A stretch of 64,000 bases of DNA. It comes from Flavipsychrobacter stenotrophus (lineage in GTDB: Bacteria > Bacteroidota > Bacteroidia > Chitinophagales > Chitinophagaceae). The stretch covers positions 620,001-684,000 of the forward strand of contig NZ_PPSL01000001.1 in NCBI RefSeq assembly GCF_002954265.1, read 5' to 3'. Below are positions 16,638 through 24,441 of this stretch, one piece after another. Made by a program: the position numbers and the translations under genes. The first letter of the stretch is position 1, and every line of letters begins with the position of its first letter. The notes below the pieces were generated by a model, which saw only the letters and a list, made by a program, of their open reading frames with translations, was not told where the DNA came from and made no database searches.

Positions 16638-18224
16638 ATGAAATACATTGCTTTTCTGTCTTGTTGTTTGTGTGCCATAGTTGCAAATGGGCAGCCGGCT
16701 ACCAGATTTTTTTATGAAGATACAAATTACGGGCGCCATGCAGATTATGCTTACTCACACCCCATCCTTACCCTTTCTGATGGAGGGCATTTGTTGCGCT
16801 TTGAAAGATATGCATCCAGAGATTATGATCTGACCGGTGGAATAATAACCAACATTAAAATCGATAGCAATTTCAATCCTCAATGGCAGGATTCTATTCA
16901 GGTGATTGGTACATTTCAAGGCAAGTTATTGTCTACATCAATGACCGGCAGTAGTAAATTTGCCGTGCATTTGCAGGATGCGGATGCCACAGTTAATTGG
17001 TCAAGTATATTTGACATGGGATCTGATATAATAGTGCCTTATGAGGCAATTACTGTTGGCGGACGAATAAAAGTTCTTTGCCGGCACACTCACTTTGATA
17101 CTACCGGCTTTGGTGGAGGGTTTTCTATAGCTACCTATGCCCTGCTGGTAGAGTTGGATAGTACCGGTACAGTGGTTTCGGCCGATACATTTGTGTATGG
17201 CACCCGCGATGTACATATTTACTCTGGAACAGGAAATGATTATTATGTTGTGCAGAAGAAAATAGGTGGCAATGCCAGTAACCTTATAAGTCATTTGAAC
17301 GCAGATAATAGTGTTATATGGAGCCGGAACATTACTTTTTCGGGTAATGGGAATTACATAACCGGCGGGCTGGCTACAAGCAGTGGGTTTGTTATGGCAG
17401 GCAATATCTTCAGTATTAGCCCTTTGGGTTTATACTCGAGTGATATGTTCATTTGTAAGTTGTCGTCAGCCGGCAATATAGCCTGGCAAAAAGTGAGCGA
17501 CAGGAAAGAAAGTGGGGCGCAAATGGCATTGCTTGCTGATGGGAATATCGGCATTTATTCGGGCGGTGCAGGATTTTATATGTGGTCAGCTCCCGGAATT
17601 AACGACTTCATGAAAATGGACACTTCCGGCAATGTGCTTATGTGTCGGAGTATGCAGCCCAATTTAGTATCGTGGCCGTACTACAAAGCAATGAGTGCGC
17701 CTTATACAGGTCGCGATAATTCTCTTTATTTTGCTGCTGTAGCCGTAACGCCATTCGCACCAATGATCTTACACACTGATAGTGTAGCTGATGATAACTG
17801 CAGGTCGGTAGCTGTTCCCATGCACTTACAGGATAGTGTTATGTTCACTTCAATAACCGATACTGTCAGATTGAATAATTTCCCGATTGTCAACTCAATT
17901 ACCACAATGGTCTTACCTATTCGCGCTGTGGCATATGACGACGGATGTGACTACCACTGGCCCGTTGGCGTTAATGAAGAAAAGCAACCTGTTCAGTGTT
18001 TTATATATCCCAACCCAACATCTGGAATAACCACACTTGAAGTATTGGCAAGCAACTTACCATGTACGCTTACCATAACTGACCTGCTGGGCAGGTGTAT
18101 GCAAGCCACAGTGGTAAATAGTCAGAATGTAACGGTTGACTGTAATTATAGTCCCGGCACATATATATTGACATTACGTTCTTCCTCGGGTATTCAGGTT
18201 CAAAAGTTGGTTGTAGAGAATTAA
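16638..18224 (+). CDS. Secreted protein with type A T9SS sorting domain
   Basis: A 528-residue protein with a signal peptide (MKYIAFLSCCLCAIVANG, cut before QPATR) and a C-terminal type IX secretion sorting domain of about 80 residues: IYPNPTSGITTLEV, LTITDLLGRCMQATVV, GTYILTLRSSSG, QKLVVEN. The middle is beta-rich with repeated W-containing strands (WSRNITFSG, IAWQKVSDR) like beta-propeller surface proteins of Bacteroidota; no enzyme motif is seen. It should cross the outer membrane by T9SS and be released or anchored. It is flanked by an intact VanX-type gene and a fragment of the same gene, both on the opposite strand, suggesting a past duplication or insertion. Confidence 0.85.
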   Translation: MKYIAFLSCCLCAIVANGQPATRFFYEDTNYGRHADYAYSHPILTLSDGGHLLRFERYASRDYDLTGGIITNIKIDSNFNPQWQDSIQVIGTFQGKLLSTSMTGSSKFAVHLQDADATVNWSSIFDMGSDIIVPYEAITVGGRIKVLCRHTHFDTTGFGGGFSIATYALLVELDSTGTVVSADTFVYGTRDVHIYSGTGNDYYVVQKKIGGNASNLISHLNADNSVIWSRNITFSGNGNYITGGLATSSGFVMAGNIFSISPLGLYSSDMFICKLSSAGNIAWQKVSDRKESGAQMALLADGNIGIYSGGAGFYMWSAPGINDFMKMDTSGNVLMCRSMQPNLVSWPYYKAMSAPYTGRDNSLYFAAVAVTPFAPMILHTDSVADDNCRSVAVPMHLQDSVMFTSITDTVRLNNFPIVNSITTMVLPIRAVAYDDGCDYHWPVGVNEEKQPVQCFIYPNPTSGITTLEVLASNLPCTLTITDLLGRCMQATVVNSQNVTVDCNYSPGTYILTLRSSSGIQVQKLVVEN

Positions 18225-18241
18225 ACTTCAGACATAGGCAA

Positions 18242-18916
18242 CTAATTATTAATTTCCTCAAAACTGATATCTATCAATTCGTAACCGCCATTATTCGGCC
18301 ATGAATAGTGCCACCATTCTGTATTTAGTGATTTGAACCCATGTTTTTCCATGGTGGCCTTCAGGCGTTTTCTGTTGATCAGCACTTGTTGGTCTAGTTT
18401 TTTGAAGGTATGGGCTGCGGTATCGGTGAAATTATCAAAATCGGTACCCATGTTCAATCCAGTATTTTCCTTTCCCATTATTGAGATGATAGATACATCA
18501 ACTGATAAGCCTCTGTTGTGGCCGCTGCCGTTGGTGGGGTTGGCAGCATAGCGGCTGTCGTGAACGTGATCCCAGATTTTTTGCGTTACAGATAATGGAC
18601 GGTAAGCATCATATATGATGAGCCGAAGTCCTCGTTTGTTGAGTGCTGCCTGTACTTTTTTGAGTGCATCGGCAGCGGGTTTTCGGAGATAGGGTATTGG
18701 GTTGGTGTAGAGTATTTGATGGGTAAAGTTATTGGTAGTGGCATAGCGGATATCGAGAGTGATGCCGGGGATGTAGGTGGAGAGGTTGATGAGGGTTTTG
18801 TTGGGGTTGTTTTTTAGTGATGCGAGTAGTTCTGTTTTGGTACGGATGATTGTTTTCTGTTGGGCATGGGTGGTTAGGGAAAGAAGGAAGACGAGGGGTA
18901 CGAGGATTGCTTTCAT
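18242..18916 (-). CDS. D-alanyl-D-alanine dipeptidase (VanX/DdpX family)
   Basis: A zinc-dependent M15-type peptidase that splits D-Ala-D-Ala, acting in cell-wall turnover or peptide use. Family motifs are YDAYRPLSVTQKIWDHV, the zinc-binding SGHNRGLSVDVSI (His and Asp) and the C-terminal TEWWHYSW (catalytic Glu and zinc His). The ATG at 18916 is preferred because it starts directly with a signal peptide (MKAILVPLVFLLSLTTHAQ); an ATG at 18952 adds twelve residues and abuts the stop of the upstream lipoprotein gene. No VanA/VanH ligase genes are nearby, so a resistance role is not implied. It likely shares a transcript with the two lipoprotein genes upstream. Confidence 0.9.
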   Translation of the reverse strand: MKAILVPLVFLLSLTTHAQQKTIIRTKTELLASLKNNPNKTLINLSTYIPGITLDIRYATTNNFTHQILYTNPIPYLRKPAADALKKVQAALNKRGLRLIIYDAYRPLSVTQKIWDHVHDSRYAANPTNGSGHNRGLSVDVSIISIMGKENTGLNMGTDFDNFTDTAAHTFKKLDQQVLINRKRLKATMEKHGFKSLNTEWWHYSWPNNGGYELIDISFEEINN

Positions 18917-18952
18917 TTGCGTATTGATTTGATGGTCAGATACCATTCTCAT

Positions 18953-19504
18953 TTATCGCGTAATATCGAAATTACCCGTTATTACCTGCCTGTCAACAGA
19001 GCCACCAGGGTAGCCTACGAGAAAGAAATTGGCCTTCATATTATTTTGCTTTCCCTTCGTAAATTCTGTAACATGCACATAAGAGACGTCGGACATAGGC
19101 GACCAGCTATATGAACTTCCTGATTGCATATCGCTAAACCAAAAGTCACCATAATAGTATCCACCTATTGTGCCCACATAGTAAATGCCTGTATCTTGTA
19201 TCTCATCGAGTTTGTGAGCAAATATGCTTATGCCCACGTTAACGTGATCCGTTAGATAAATTCTTAGATGCTTTGTGAAGAGTGTATTACTATCAGATGC
19301 TATACTTCCCTGGCTAATAGAAAATCCAAGTAAGGTATCCTTCGCATTCAATTTATAGCTATGGTCTAATCCCATCCAGTTGATAAGGAGATTGCCACTC
19401 ACTGTATCTTTTGTGGGTGCAACTACTACCGTGCTTGATTTTTTACAAGAAATGGTTTGCATTCCAATAAACAGAATGCTTGTATATAAAAGGACTCTTT
19501 TCAT
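18953..19504 (-). CDS. Hypothetical lipoprotein
   Basis: A 183-residue protein with a lipoprotein signal (LLYTSILFIGM, lipobox TISC, then KKSS). The rest is predicted beta-rich, ending GSVDRQVITGNFDITR. The neighbouring lipoprotein at 19550 ends similarly (KRVIGSFKMKR), so the two may be distant paralogues of a beta-barrel or lipocalin-like family common in Bacteroidota. No binding motif is visible. Its stop abuts the longest start of the dipeptidase gene, and 45 bp separate it from the upstream lipoprotein, consistent with a three-gene transcript. Confidence 0.65.
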   Translation of the reverse strand: MKRVLLYTSILFIGMQTISCKKSSTVVVAPTKDTVSGNLLINWMGLDHSYKLNAKDTLLGFSISQGSIASDSNTLFTKHLRIYLTDHVNVGISIFAHKLDEIQDTGIYYVGTIGGYYYGDFWFSDMQSGSSYSWSPMSDVSYVHVTEFTKGKQNNMKANFFLVGYPGGSVDRQVITGNFDITR

Positions 19505-19549
19505 AATTTCCGCTAATGATAAGATTTAGTTGATAAAGATATTGCTGAA

Positions 19550-20086
19550 TTAGTGGTCGCTTCTTTTCATTTTAAAGGAGCCTATTACACGTTTATGGGG
19601 ATTTGCGGAACCACTATTTTTAAATACAGCATTGAATGATCCTTCAAAATAGTCGGTACCCAAGTGAGTAATTATTACAGTACCTGTTGGATGGCTATAC
19701 ATCTGAAAATTTGAATTGAAATAGTAGGGATCGGTAGCCATCATAGTAGCAAATTGATTCAGCGAGTCTATGCGGAATGAGTTATCCGGCATCCTGTAAA
19801 AATAGAAAGAGATGTTGGAAATGTCTGAGGTGCCATTGCTTGTCATAAGGTAAAACCGGCAGCCACTGTCGTCGGGATATCGGCTAACGCTCATGCTTAC
19901 CAGGGCGTATTTAGATAGTGTTGATTCCCTTAGATGGTAGTGGATGTAGTCTTTATCAAGATCGCAGTAATAGCCTGTGTACGTAGTGTCGGTATTGGTG
20001 GTAGGGCCACTATTCTTGCTTTTAGAACAGGCTGTGAACATACATACTGCAAGTATAAGCAATAGAAGTAAGTAATATTTTTTCAT
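19550..20086 (-). CDS. Hypothetical lipoprotein
   Basis: A 178-residue protein with a clear lipoprotein signal (MKKYYLLLLLILAVCMF, lipobox FTAC, then SKSKNSG). Beta-rich with many Tyr/Phe residues and a C-terminal YFEGSFNAVFKNSG...IGSFKMKR pattern shared with the next lipoprotein. No function can be assigned. It is probably the first gene of a short operon with 18953-19504 and the dipeptidase. The 5' side is a 500-bp repeat-bearing spacer. Confidence 0.65.
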   Translation of the reverse strand: MKKYYLLLLLILAVCMFTACSKSKNSGPTTNTDTTYTGYYCDLDKDYIHYHLRESTLSKYALVSMSVSRYPDDSGCRFYLMTSNGTSDISNISFYFYRMPDNSFRIDSLNQFATMMATDPYYFNSNFQMYSHPTGTVIITHLGTDYFEGSFNAVFKNSGSANPHKRVIGSFKMKRSDH

Positions 20087-20598
20087 AATAATATAGCTTT
20101 AGGTAAAGGCTCTGCAAATATATATTGCCAGTTTAAGATTGTCAAGTAAAATGTTGGGATAAACGAGCACAGCGTTTATGTGCTGTATTTCTTTTTTCTC
20201 AAAGAGAATCGGCCCGATGTGCCGGTCGGGAGACCGGCTACCGCTCGAGCGTAGTCAGAGACTAACGCTCAGCAGAGTAGTATGGTCGGTTTCATTGTAT
20301 TTGGTTTACTATTCGAATTTGCCAAGTCTGGATACGATTACAAAACGAATACGTCCCGATACTAGATTGCTTCGCGAAGGGCTCGCAATGACGGCTTTTT
20401 TGCGTTCGGAAACAACTTCTGTAGAGACGCAATTATGCATCTCTACCACTGACATGTTACCTGGCAGAGAGGTACAAAACGAATATCTCCTGTGCGAATG
20501 CCGCGGTTCACTTAGACAAGCTCTGTGTAAACTTGGGCGTCACCGTGACAATCTTTGACAGCGTAAACAGAGTTTATACTCAGCGCGCTTCTTTTTGT
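20087..20598. repeat. Intergenic patch of several palindromic repeat types
   Basis: No credible gene. It holds a REP-like block at about 20222-20277 (GGTCGGGAGACCGGCTACC, then GCGTAGTCAGAGACTAACGC). It also holds the GATTGCTTCGCGAAGGGCTC-type repeat at 20365-20393 and the palindrome GTAGAGACGCAATTATGC...CTCTAC at 20421-20446. The last 150 bases show nothing recognisable. A 126-codon plus-strand frame crosses the patch but is built from these repeats. Confidence 0.7.
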
Positions 20599-21012
20599 TT
20601 AGTAGCCTATCCCCATGTACTCTTGCAGCATCATTACAGCAGCAACGGCATCAATAAGTTCCTTCTTTTCGCGGTCTTTTTTCTTTAGCCCCATTCCGGA
20701 TATTTCGCGGCTGGCCATTTTGGAGGTCATGCGTTCGTCTACTTGTATTACCGGCATAGAGGGGAAGACGTTGGCGAATTTTTTGATGAATTTTTCAACG
20801 AGTGGGGTGGCATCGGTAGGGGTGTCGTCCATGTTGAGGGGATAGCCGATGATGATCTTTTCGACGGGTTCGGCGGCAATGTACTTCTTGAGGTAGCCTA
20901 TCAGTTCGTTGGAATCAACCGTGTCAAGCGCCGAGGCAATGATCTGTAATGGATCTGAGACCGCGATGCCTGTACGTTTTTTCCCGAAGTCGAGTGCTAC
21001 TATTCTGCCCAA
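20599..21012 (-). CDS. ruvX: Putative pre-16S rRNA nuclease / Holliday junction resolvase-like RuvX (YqgF)
   Basis: A 137-residue RNase H-fold protein of the YqgF family, which finishes 16S rRNA 5' processing and has been proposed as a Holliday junction resolvase. Signatures are the N-terminal IVALDFGKKRTGIAVSD, the IIIGYPLNMD segment, and VDERMTS with the family's acidic residue. Length fits. The only plausible start is TTG at 21012, four bases after the dnaG stop codon, so translation is probably coupled to dnaG. Such pairing with primase is not the usual neighbourhood but is compact and likely operonic. Confidence 0.9.
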   Translation of the reverse strand: MGRIVALDFGKKRTGIAVSDPLQIIASALDTVDSNELIGYLKKYIAAEPVEKIIIGYPLNMDDTPTDATPLVEKFIKKFANVFPSMPVIQVDERMTSKMASREISGMGLKKKDREKKELIDAVAAVMMLQEYMGIGY

Positions 21013-21016
21013 AATG

Positions 21017-22996
21017 TTATTTGCTTTTTAGTGATTTGAATACTACCTGTTGATGCCTTTTTAATATTTCCCGTTCCATTTTTCGCAGTTCCATAAACTT
21101 CATCATCATGCGCTGCTGCTTGGCAGGGTCTTGTTCGGTATGTAGTAATTGTGTCAACTGATCTTGTATCGCCAATATTTTTTTCAGCTCGAAGTAAGAC
21201 ATCGTACTGTCTACATCAACTACATAATTCATTGGTCCTGATACACTATCAATGCCATACTTCTCTTTCCAGTTAGGACTTATGTCGGCATTCAGGTGCA
21301 GCAATGTTGCCATCCTGGTGCGTATATCAGGTTCCGGGTGGTTGATGAAATAATGTATCTCGGGAATAGATCCGAAGTGGGTGAAGTGGTCAAAGTATTC
21401 GTTGTAGAGCTTGCCAACCAACTGATTTTCGATCATGGCGGTGTCCACTCTTTCTTCTATCATTTTGGCTACTGATTCAAATCCATCATATGCCAGATGT
21501 CCGTATTCTATCAATATTCTCAGCAATGCCCATTCCTGTGGTTCATCTTTGGCAATGGGCTTGGCCATTATCAGCTCAGGTTCACCTTCTCCGTAGGCCG
21601 CGGCCATGGCCAAGTCTTCTTCGCTTATGTTGGCCGGTGCTGCAGCTTCTTCCTTACGCTGTTTATGGCGACTGTCATTATCTATCCTGTCGCGGATATA
21701 CTTATTGACAAGGTTAACCAGGCCGGTCTCATCTACCTGCAGCTTGGCTGATGCGGTCTTAATATAATGTTCTTGTAGTGCAAAATCTTCGGCCTTGTTG
21801 ATGCGCGAAATACTTTCAGCTATCTCATTGACCAGTTTAGATTTCTTTACAGGATCGCTACCTACATCGATAAGTCCTATCTGTAAGCGGAAGCTGATGA
21901 CATCCTGCTTATGTTCTTTTACAAATTCGTGGAAGCGGGTTACGCCCGACTTCTGTATGAAGCTATCGGGGTCTTCGCCATCGGGTAGGAGCACCAACTG
22001 CACGTTGAAGCTCTGGCCCAGGGCCATATCCAATCCGCGCAGTGCTGCCTTGATACCGGCTGCGTCACCATCATATAGGATGGTAAGATTACGGGTAAGC
22101 TGACCAATAAGCCTTAGCTGATCTTCGGTAAGTGATGTGCCGCTACTGGCTACTACATTCTCTACACCGCCCTGATGCAAAGAGATAACGTCGGTATATC
22201 CCTCCACCAGGAAGCACTCGTCCTGCTTGCCAATGGCAGTACGGCTCTGGTACATACCATAGAGGATCTTACTTTTCAGGTAAAGCTCGTTCTCAGGTGT
22301 GTTGATGTACTTAGGCGCCTTCTCATTGCTTTTGAGGATACGCGCACCAAAACCGAGGATACGACCGGTCATGCTCTGGATAGGGAATATTACCCTTCCC
22401 CGATACACATCATGATAGATGCCGTTACGGTTCTTGATTAGCCCCGCTTTTTCCAGCAGGTCTTTATTATGTCCCTTGGCTACGGAAGTCTGGAAGAACT
22501 GATCGTTATACTCAGCATTATACCCCAGCCGGAAGCGCTCTATTATTTCCTTTCTGAAGCCGCGCTGTTTGAAGTACGACAGGCCTATCAGCTGACCCTC
22601 TTCGCTATTCAAGAGGAAATCATGAAAGTAATTGGCTGCATACTCATTGAGTATGCGGAGTGCCTCACCAGCCTGCTGCTGTTGCTGCTGCTCGGGAGTA
22701 CGTTCGGTTTCTTGCAGGGCTATTTTGTAATAGTCTGCCAGCCACCTGATAGATTCGGGGTAAGTCAGCTTTTCGTGTTCCTGGATGAATGAGACCACAT
22801 TACCCGCCTTACCACAGCCAAAGCATTTATATATCCCCTTTGCCGGAGATACATTGAATGAAGGTGATTTTTCATTGTGAAAAGGACAATTGGCCATATA
22901 ATTGGCTCCTCTTTTCTTCAAACGCACAAATTGCCCAATCACGTCGACAATGTCGGCGCGGCTCATCACTTCGTTTATGGAGGCTGGTGCGATCAC
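21017..22996 (-). CDS. dnaG: DNA primase DnaG
   Basis: A 659-residue bacterial primase that makes RNA primers at the replication fork. The N-terminal zinc-binding domain has CPFHNEKSPSF and CFGCGKAGN; the RNA polymerase core includes RVIFPIQ, GFGAR and the TOPRIM signature EGYTDVISLHQ with DGDAAGIKAA; a helicase-binding-type C-terminus follows. I chose GTG at 22996 (protein opening MIAPASINEV). The longer TTG at 23005 falls within a TAATTTTG -7-like promoter box (23003-23010 on the minus strand), so it may not be transcribed. ruvX follows after 4 bp. Confidence 0.95.
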   Translation of the reverse strand: MIAPASINEVMSRADIVDVIGQFVRLKKRGANYMANCPFHNEKSPSFNVSPAKGIYKCFGCGKAGNVVSFIQEHEKLTYPESIRWLADYYKIALQETERTPEQQQQQQAGEALRILNEYAANYFHDFLLNSEEGQLIGLSYFKQRGFRKEIIERFRLGYNAEYNDQFFQTSVAKGHNKDLLEKAGLIKNRNGIYHDVYRGRVIFPIQSMTGRILGFGARILKSNEKAPKYINTPENELYLKSKILYGMYQSRTAIGKQDECFLVEGYTDVISLHQGGVENVVASSGTSLTEDQLRLIGQLTRNLTILYDGDAAGIKAALRGLDMALGQSFNVQLVLLPDGEDPDSFIQKSGVTRFHEFVKEHKQDVISFRLQIGLIDVGSDPVKKSKLVNEIAESISRINKAEDFALQEHYIKTASAKLQVDETGLVNLVNKYIRDRIDNDSRHKQRKEEAAAPANISEEDLAMAAAYGEGEPELIMAKPIAKDEPQEWALLRILIEYGHLAYDGFESVAKMIEERVDTAMIENQLVGKLYNEYFDHFTHFGSIPEIHYFINHPEPDIRTRMATLLHLNADISPNWKEKYGIDSVSGPMNYVVDVDSTMSYFELKKILAIQDQLTQLLHTEQDPAKQQRMMMKFMELRKMEREILKRHQQVVFKSLKSK

Positions 22997-23131
22997 GGGG
23001 GACAAAATTAAGCTAATTAGCGGTGTGTTTTATTTTGTTTTCCTGTGGGAGGTGTTTTGCCTGTTTCGTGCAAAGGGTGTAGTGGTCACTTTGATAATGC
23101 AAAAAATTGATGCGGGCTGCTACCTTCAGTT

Positions 23132-23184
23132 GGGCGTAGTCTTCAGACTACGTCCTTGCGGCAGGCAATTTTCAAATTGCCGTA
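23132..23184. repeat. REP element, left flank of RAYT
   Basis: Two hairpins: GGCGTAGTCTTCAGACTACG, then GGCAATTTTCAAATTGCC. It is the inverted counterpart of the element at 23774-23829. Confidence 0.85.
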
Positions 23185-23217
23185 AACAATATTAAATTAG
23201 CCTATAAACTAAATCCC

Positions 23218-23769
23218 ATGAGCACAGGCTTCCAGATAACAGACCAATACGCTACTTACTTCATCACTCCAACTATTGTTGATTGGGTAGATATTTATTC
23301 CAGGAAGGTATATAGAGACATAGTTATTGATAGTCTCAATCATTGCATTGCGGATAAAGGTCTGGTGGTGTATGGGTATGTGGTTATGACCAATCATATG
23401 CATATGATTGTAAGGGGTAAGGATGGTAATATTTCGGGTATCCTCCGCGATTTCAAAAAGTACACTGCGTATAAGATGCTCACAGCTATAAAGGAAGAGC
23501 CGGAAAGCAGGCGGGAGTGGTTGTTGCACAGGTTTGAATGGAATGCGTCGACCAATGAACGCAGCAGTAATTATCAGGTGTGGATGCATGATAATCATGC
23601 AGAAGGTGTTTATTCAGAAGATTTTTTCAATCAAAAGCTCAATTATATTCATAATAATCCTGTTCGGGCGGGATGGGTAGAGCATCCAGAGGAGTATGTT
23701 TTTAGTAGTGCTAAAGCGCTATTGCAGCAGGTGCCTGGCCTCGTGGCGGTAACTCCGTGGGGTTTTTAG
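23218..23769 (+). CDS. REP-associated tyrosine transposase (RAYT)
   Basis: A 183-residue single-domain HUH/Y1 transposase related to IS200/IS605 TnpA. The HUH metal-binding pair is NHMHMI (His60, His62), and a candidate catalytic tyrosine is Tyr143 in QKLNYIHNNPVRAGWV, the family's characteristic C-terminal segment. It is flanked by inverted REP hairpin pairs (23132-23184, 23774-23829), the standard layout of a RAYT locus, and related solitary REPs occur elsewhere in the window. RAYTs are usually single-copy, vertically inherited enzymes thought to move or maintain REP sequences. The catalytic residues look intact, so it is probably functional. Confidence 0.92.
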   Translation: MSTGFQITDQYATYFITPTIVDWVDIYSRKVYRDIVIDSLNHCIADKGLVVYGYVVMTNHMHMIVRGKDGNISGILRDFKKYTAYKMLTAIKEEPESRREWLLHRFEWNASTNERSSNYQVWMHDNHAEGVYSEDFFNQKLNYIHNNPVRAGWVEHPEEYVFSSAKALLQQVPGLVAVTPWGF

Positions 23770-23773
23770 TTTA

Positions 23774-23829
23774 TACGGCAATCTGAAGATTGCCAACCGT
23801 TATGACGTAGTCTGAAGACTACGCCAAAC
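23774..23829. repeat. REP element, right flank of RAYT
   Basis: Hairpins GGCAATCTGAAGATTGCC and GACGTAGTCTGAAGACTACG followed by CCAAACATGGG. Inverted relative to the left-flank element. Confidence 0.85.
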
Positions 23830-23843
23830 ATGGGTAATTTTTC

Positions 23844-23890
23844 GCAAGCGGGAGGCTTGCATGTGCGAGGACGAAGCAGGACGCTTCGTC
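23844..23890. repeat. Two further short hairpins
   Basis: GCAAGC-N4-GGCTTGC type hairpin at 23844-23860, then GACGAAGC/GCTTCGTC at 23870-23890. A degraded relative of the second lies near 24181-24203. Confidence 0.6.
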
Positions 23891-23971
23891 CAGTGTGAGA
23901 CTGAAGACTATGCCAAACATTGGTCGCGTTAGGGGAATTTCCGCTAAAGCCTTTTTTTAATTACTCTTGAT

Positions 23972-24146
23972 CCACGACCTGAAGGTTAATGTCATTTAGT
24001 TAAGGGAAGTTTGCTTAATTAAACATCCGATACCTTCGGCATCGTTTCCCATTTTGTGTCTGATTTTGCTATAGACATCTGATACCTTCGGCATCATGAC
24101 ATCTAATTTGTATCTTAACTAAATGACATTGACCTGAAGGTCGTTG
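23972..24146. mobile_element. MITE-like element with ~33-bp inverted repeats
   Basis: The arms 23972-24004 and 24114-24146 are inverted copies of each other: the inner 17 bp (AATGTCATTTAGTTAAG / CTTAACTAAATGACATT) are perfect and the outer CGACCTGAAGGT part nearly so. The 109-bp centre holds two GATACCTTCGGCATC palindromes and the TTTTGCTATAGACAT linker also found at 1797-1880. No coding capacity. A single arm is found at 9253-9286. Confidence 0.75.
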
Positions 24147-24441
24147 CAACTGATAAGATACCTGTAGCTGGGAATTGTCTGGACGAAGCGGGACGCGTCG
24201 ACCAGGTGCTCGTTTTGGTGTGGAGATTAAATTATCGTAAACAATTCTACAAGATAAATTTTGTTGGTTTTCAGTTATTTGGTAGTGAAAATTCTTTTTG
24301 CGGATGAAATTTTATTATTTTTGTTTAGATAATTTTCTTAATATTTAAAATGGTATTTATTTATATTACCAACTTATGCTGAGAAAGTAACGTCTATTAA
24401 AATACGTCTATTTAATCTTATTACACATAACACTCAACCCA
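24147..24441. other. Spacer before the large secreted protein gene
   Basis: Contains a degraded REP-like hairpin near 24181-24203, then an AT-rich leader. No gene seen. Confidence 0.4.

Noticed and set aside
18242-18916. Vancomycin resistance locus
   Set aside because: Only the dipeptidase is present; there are no VanA/VanH-type or VanR/VanS genes and the family has general cell-wall roles.
20178-20558. 126-codon plus-strand frame
   Set aside because: It is assembled from three kinds of palindromic repeat and has no coding features.
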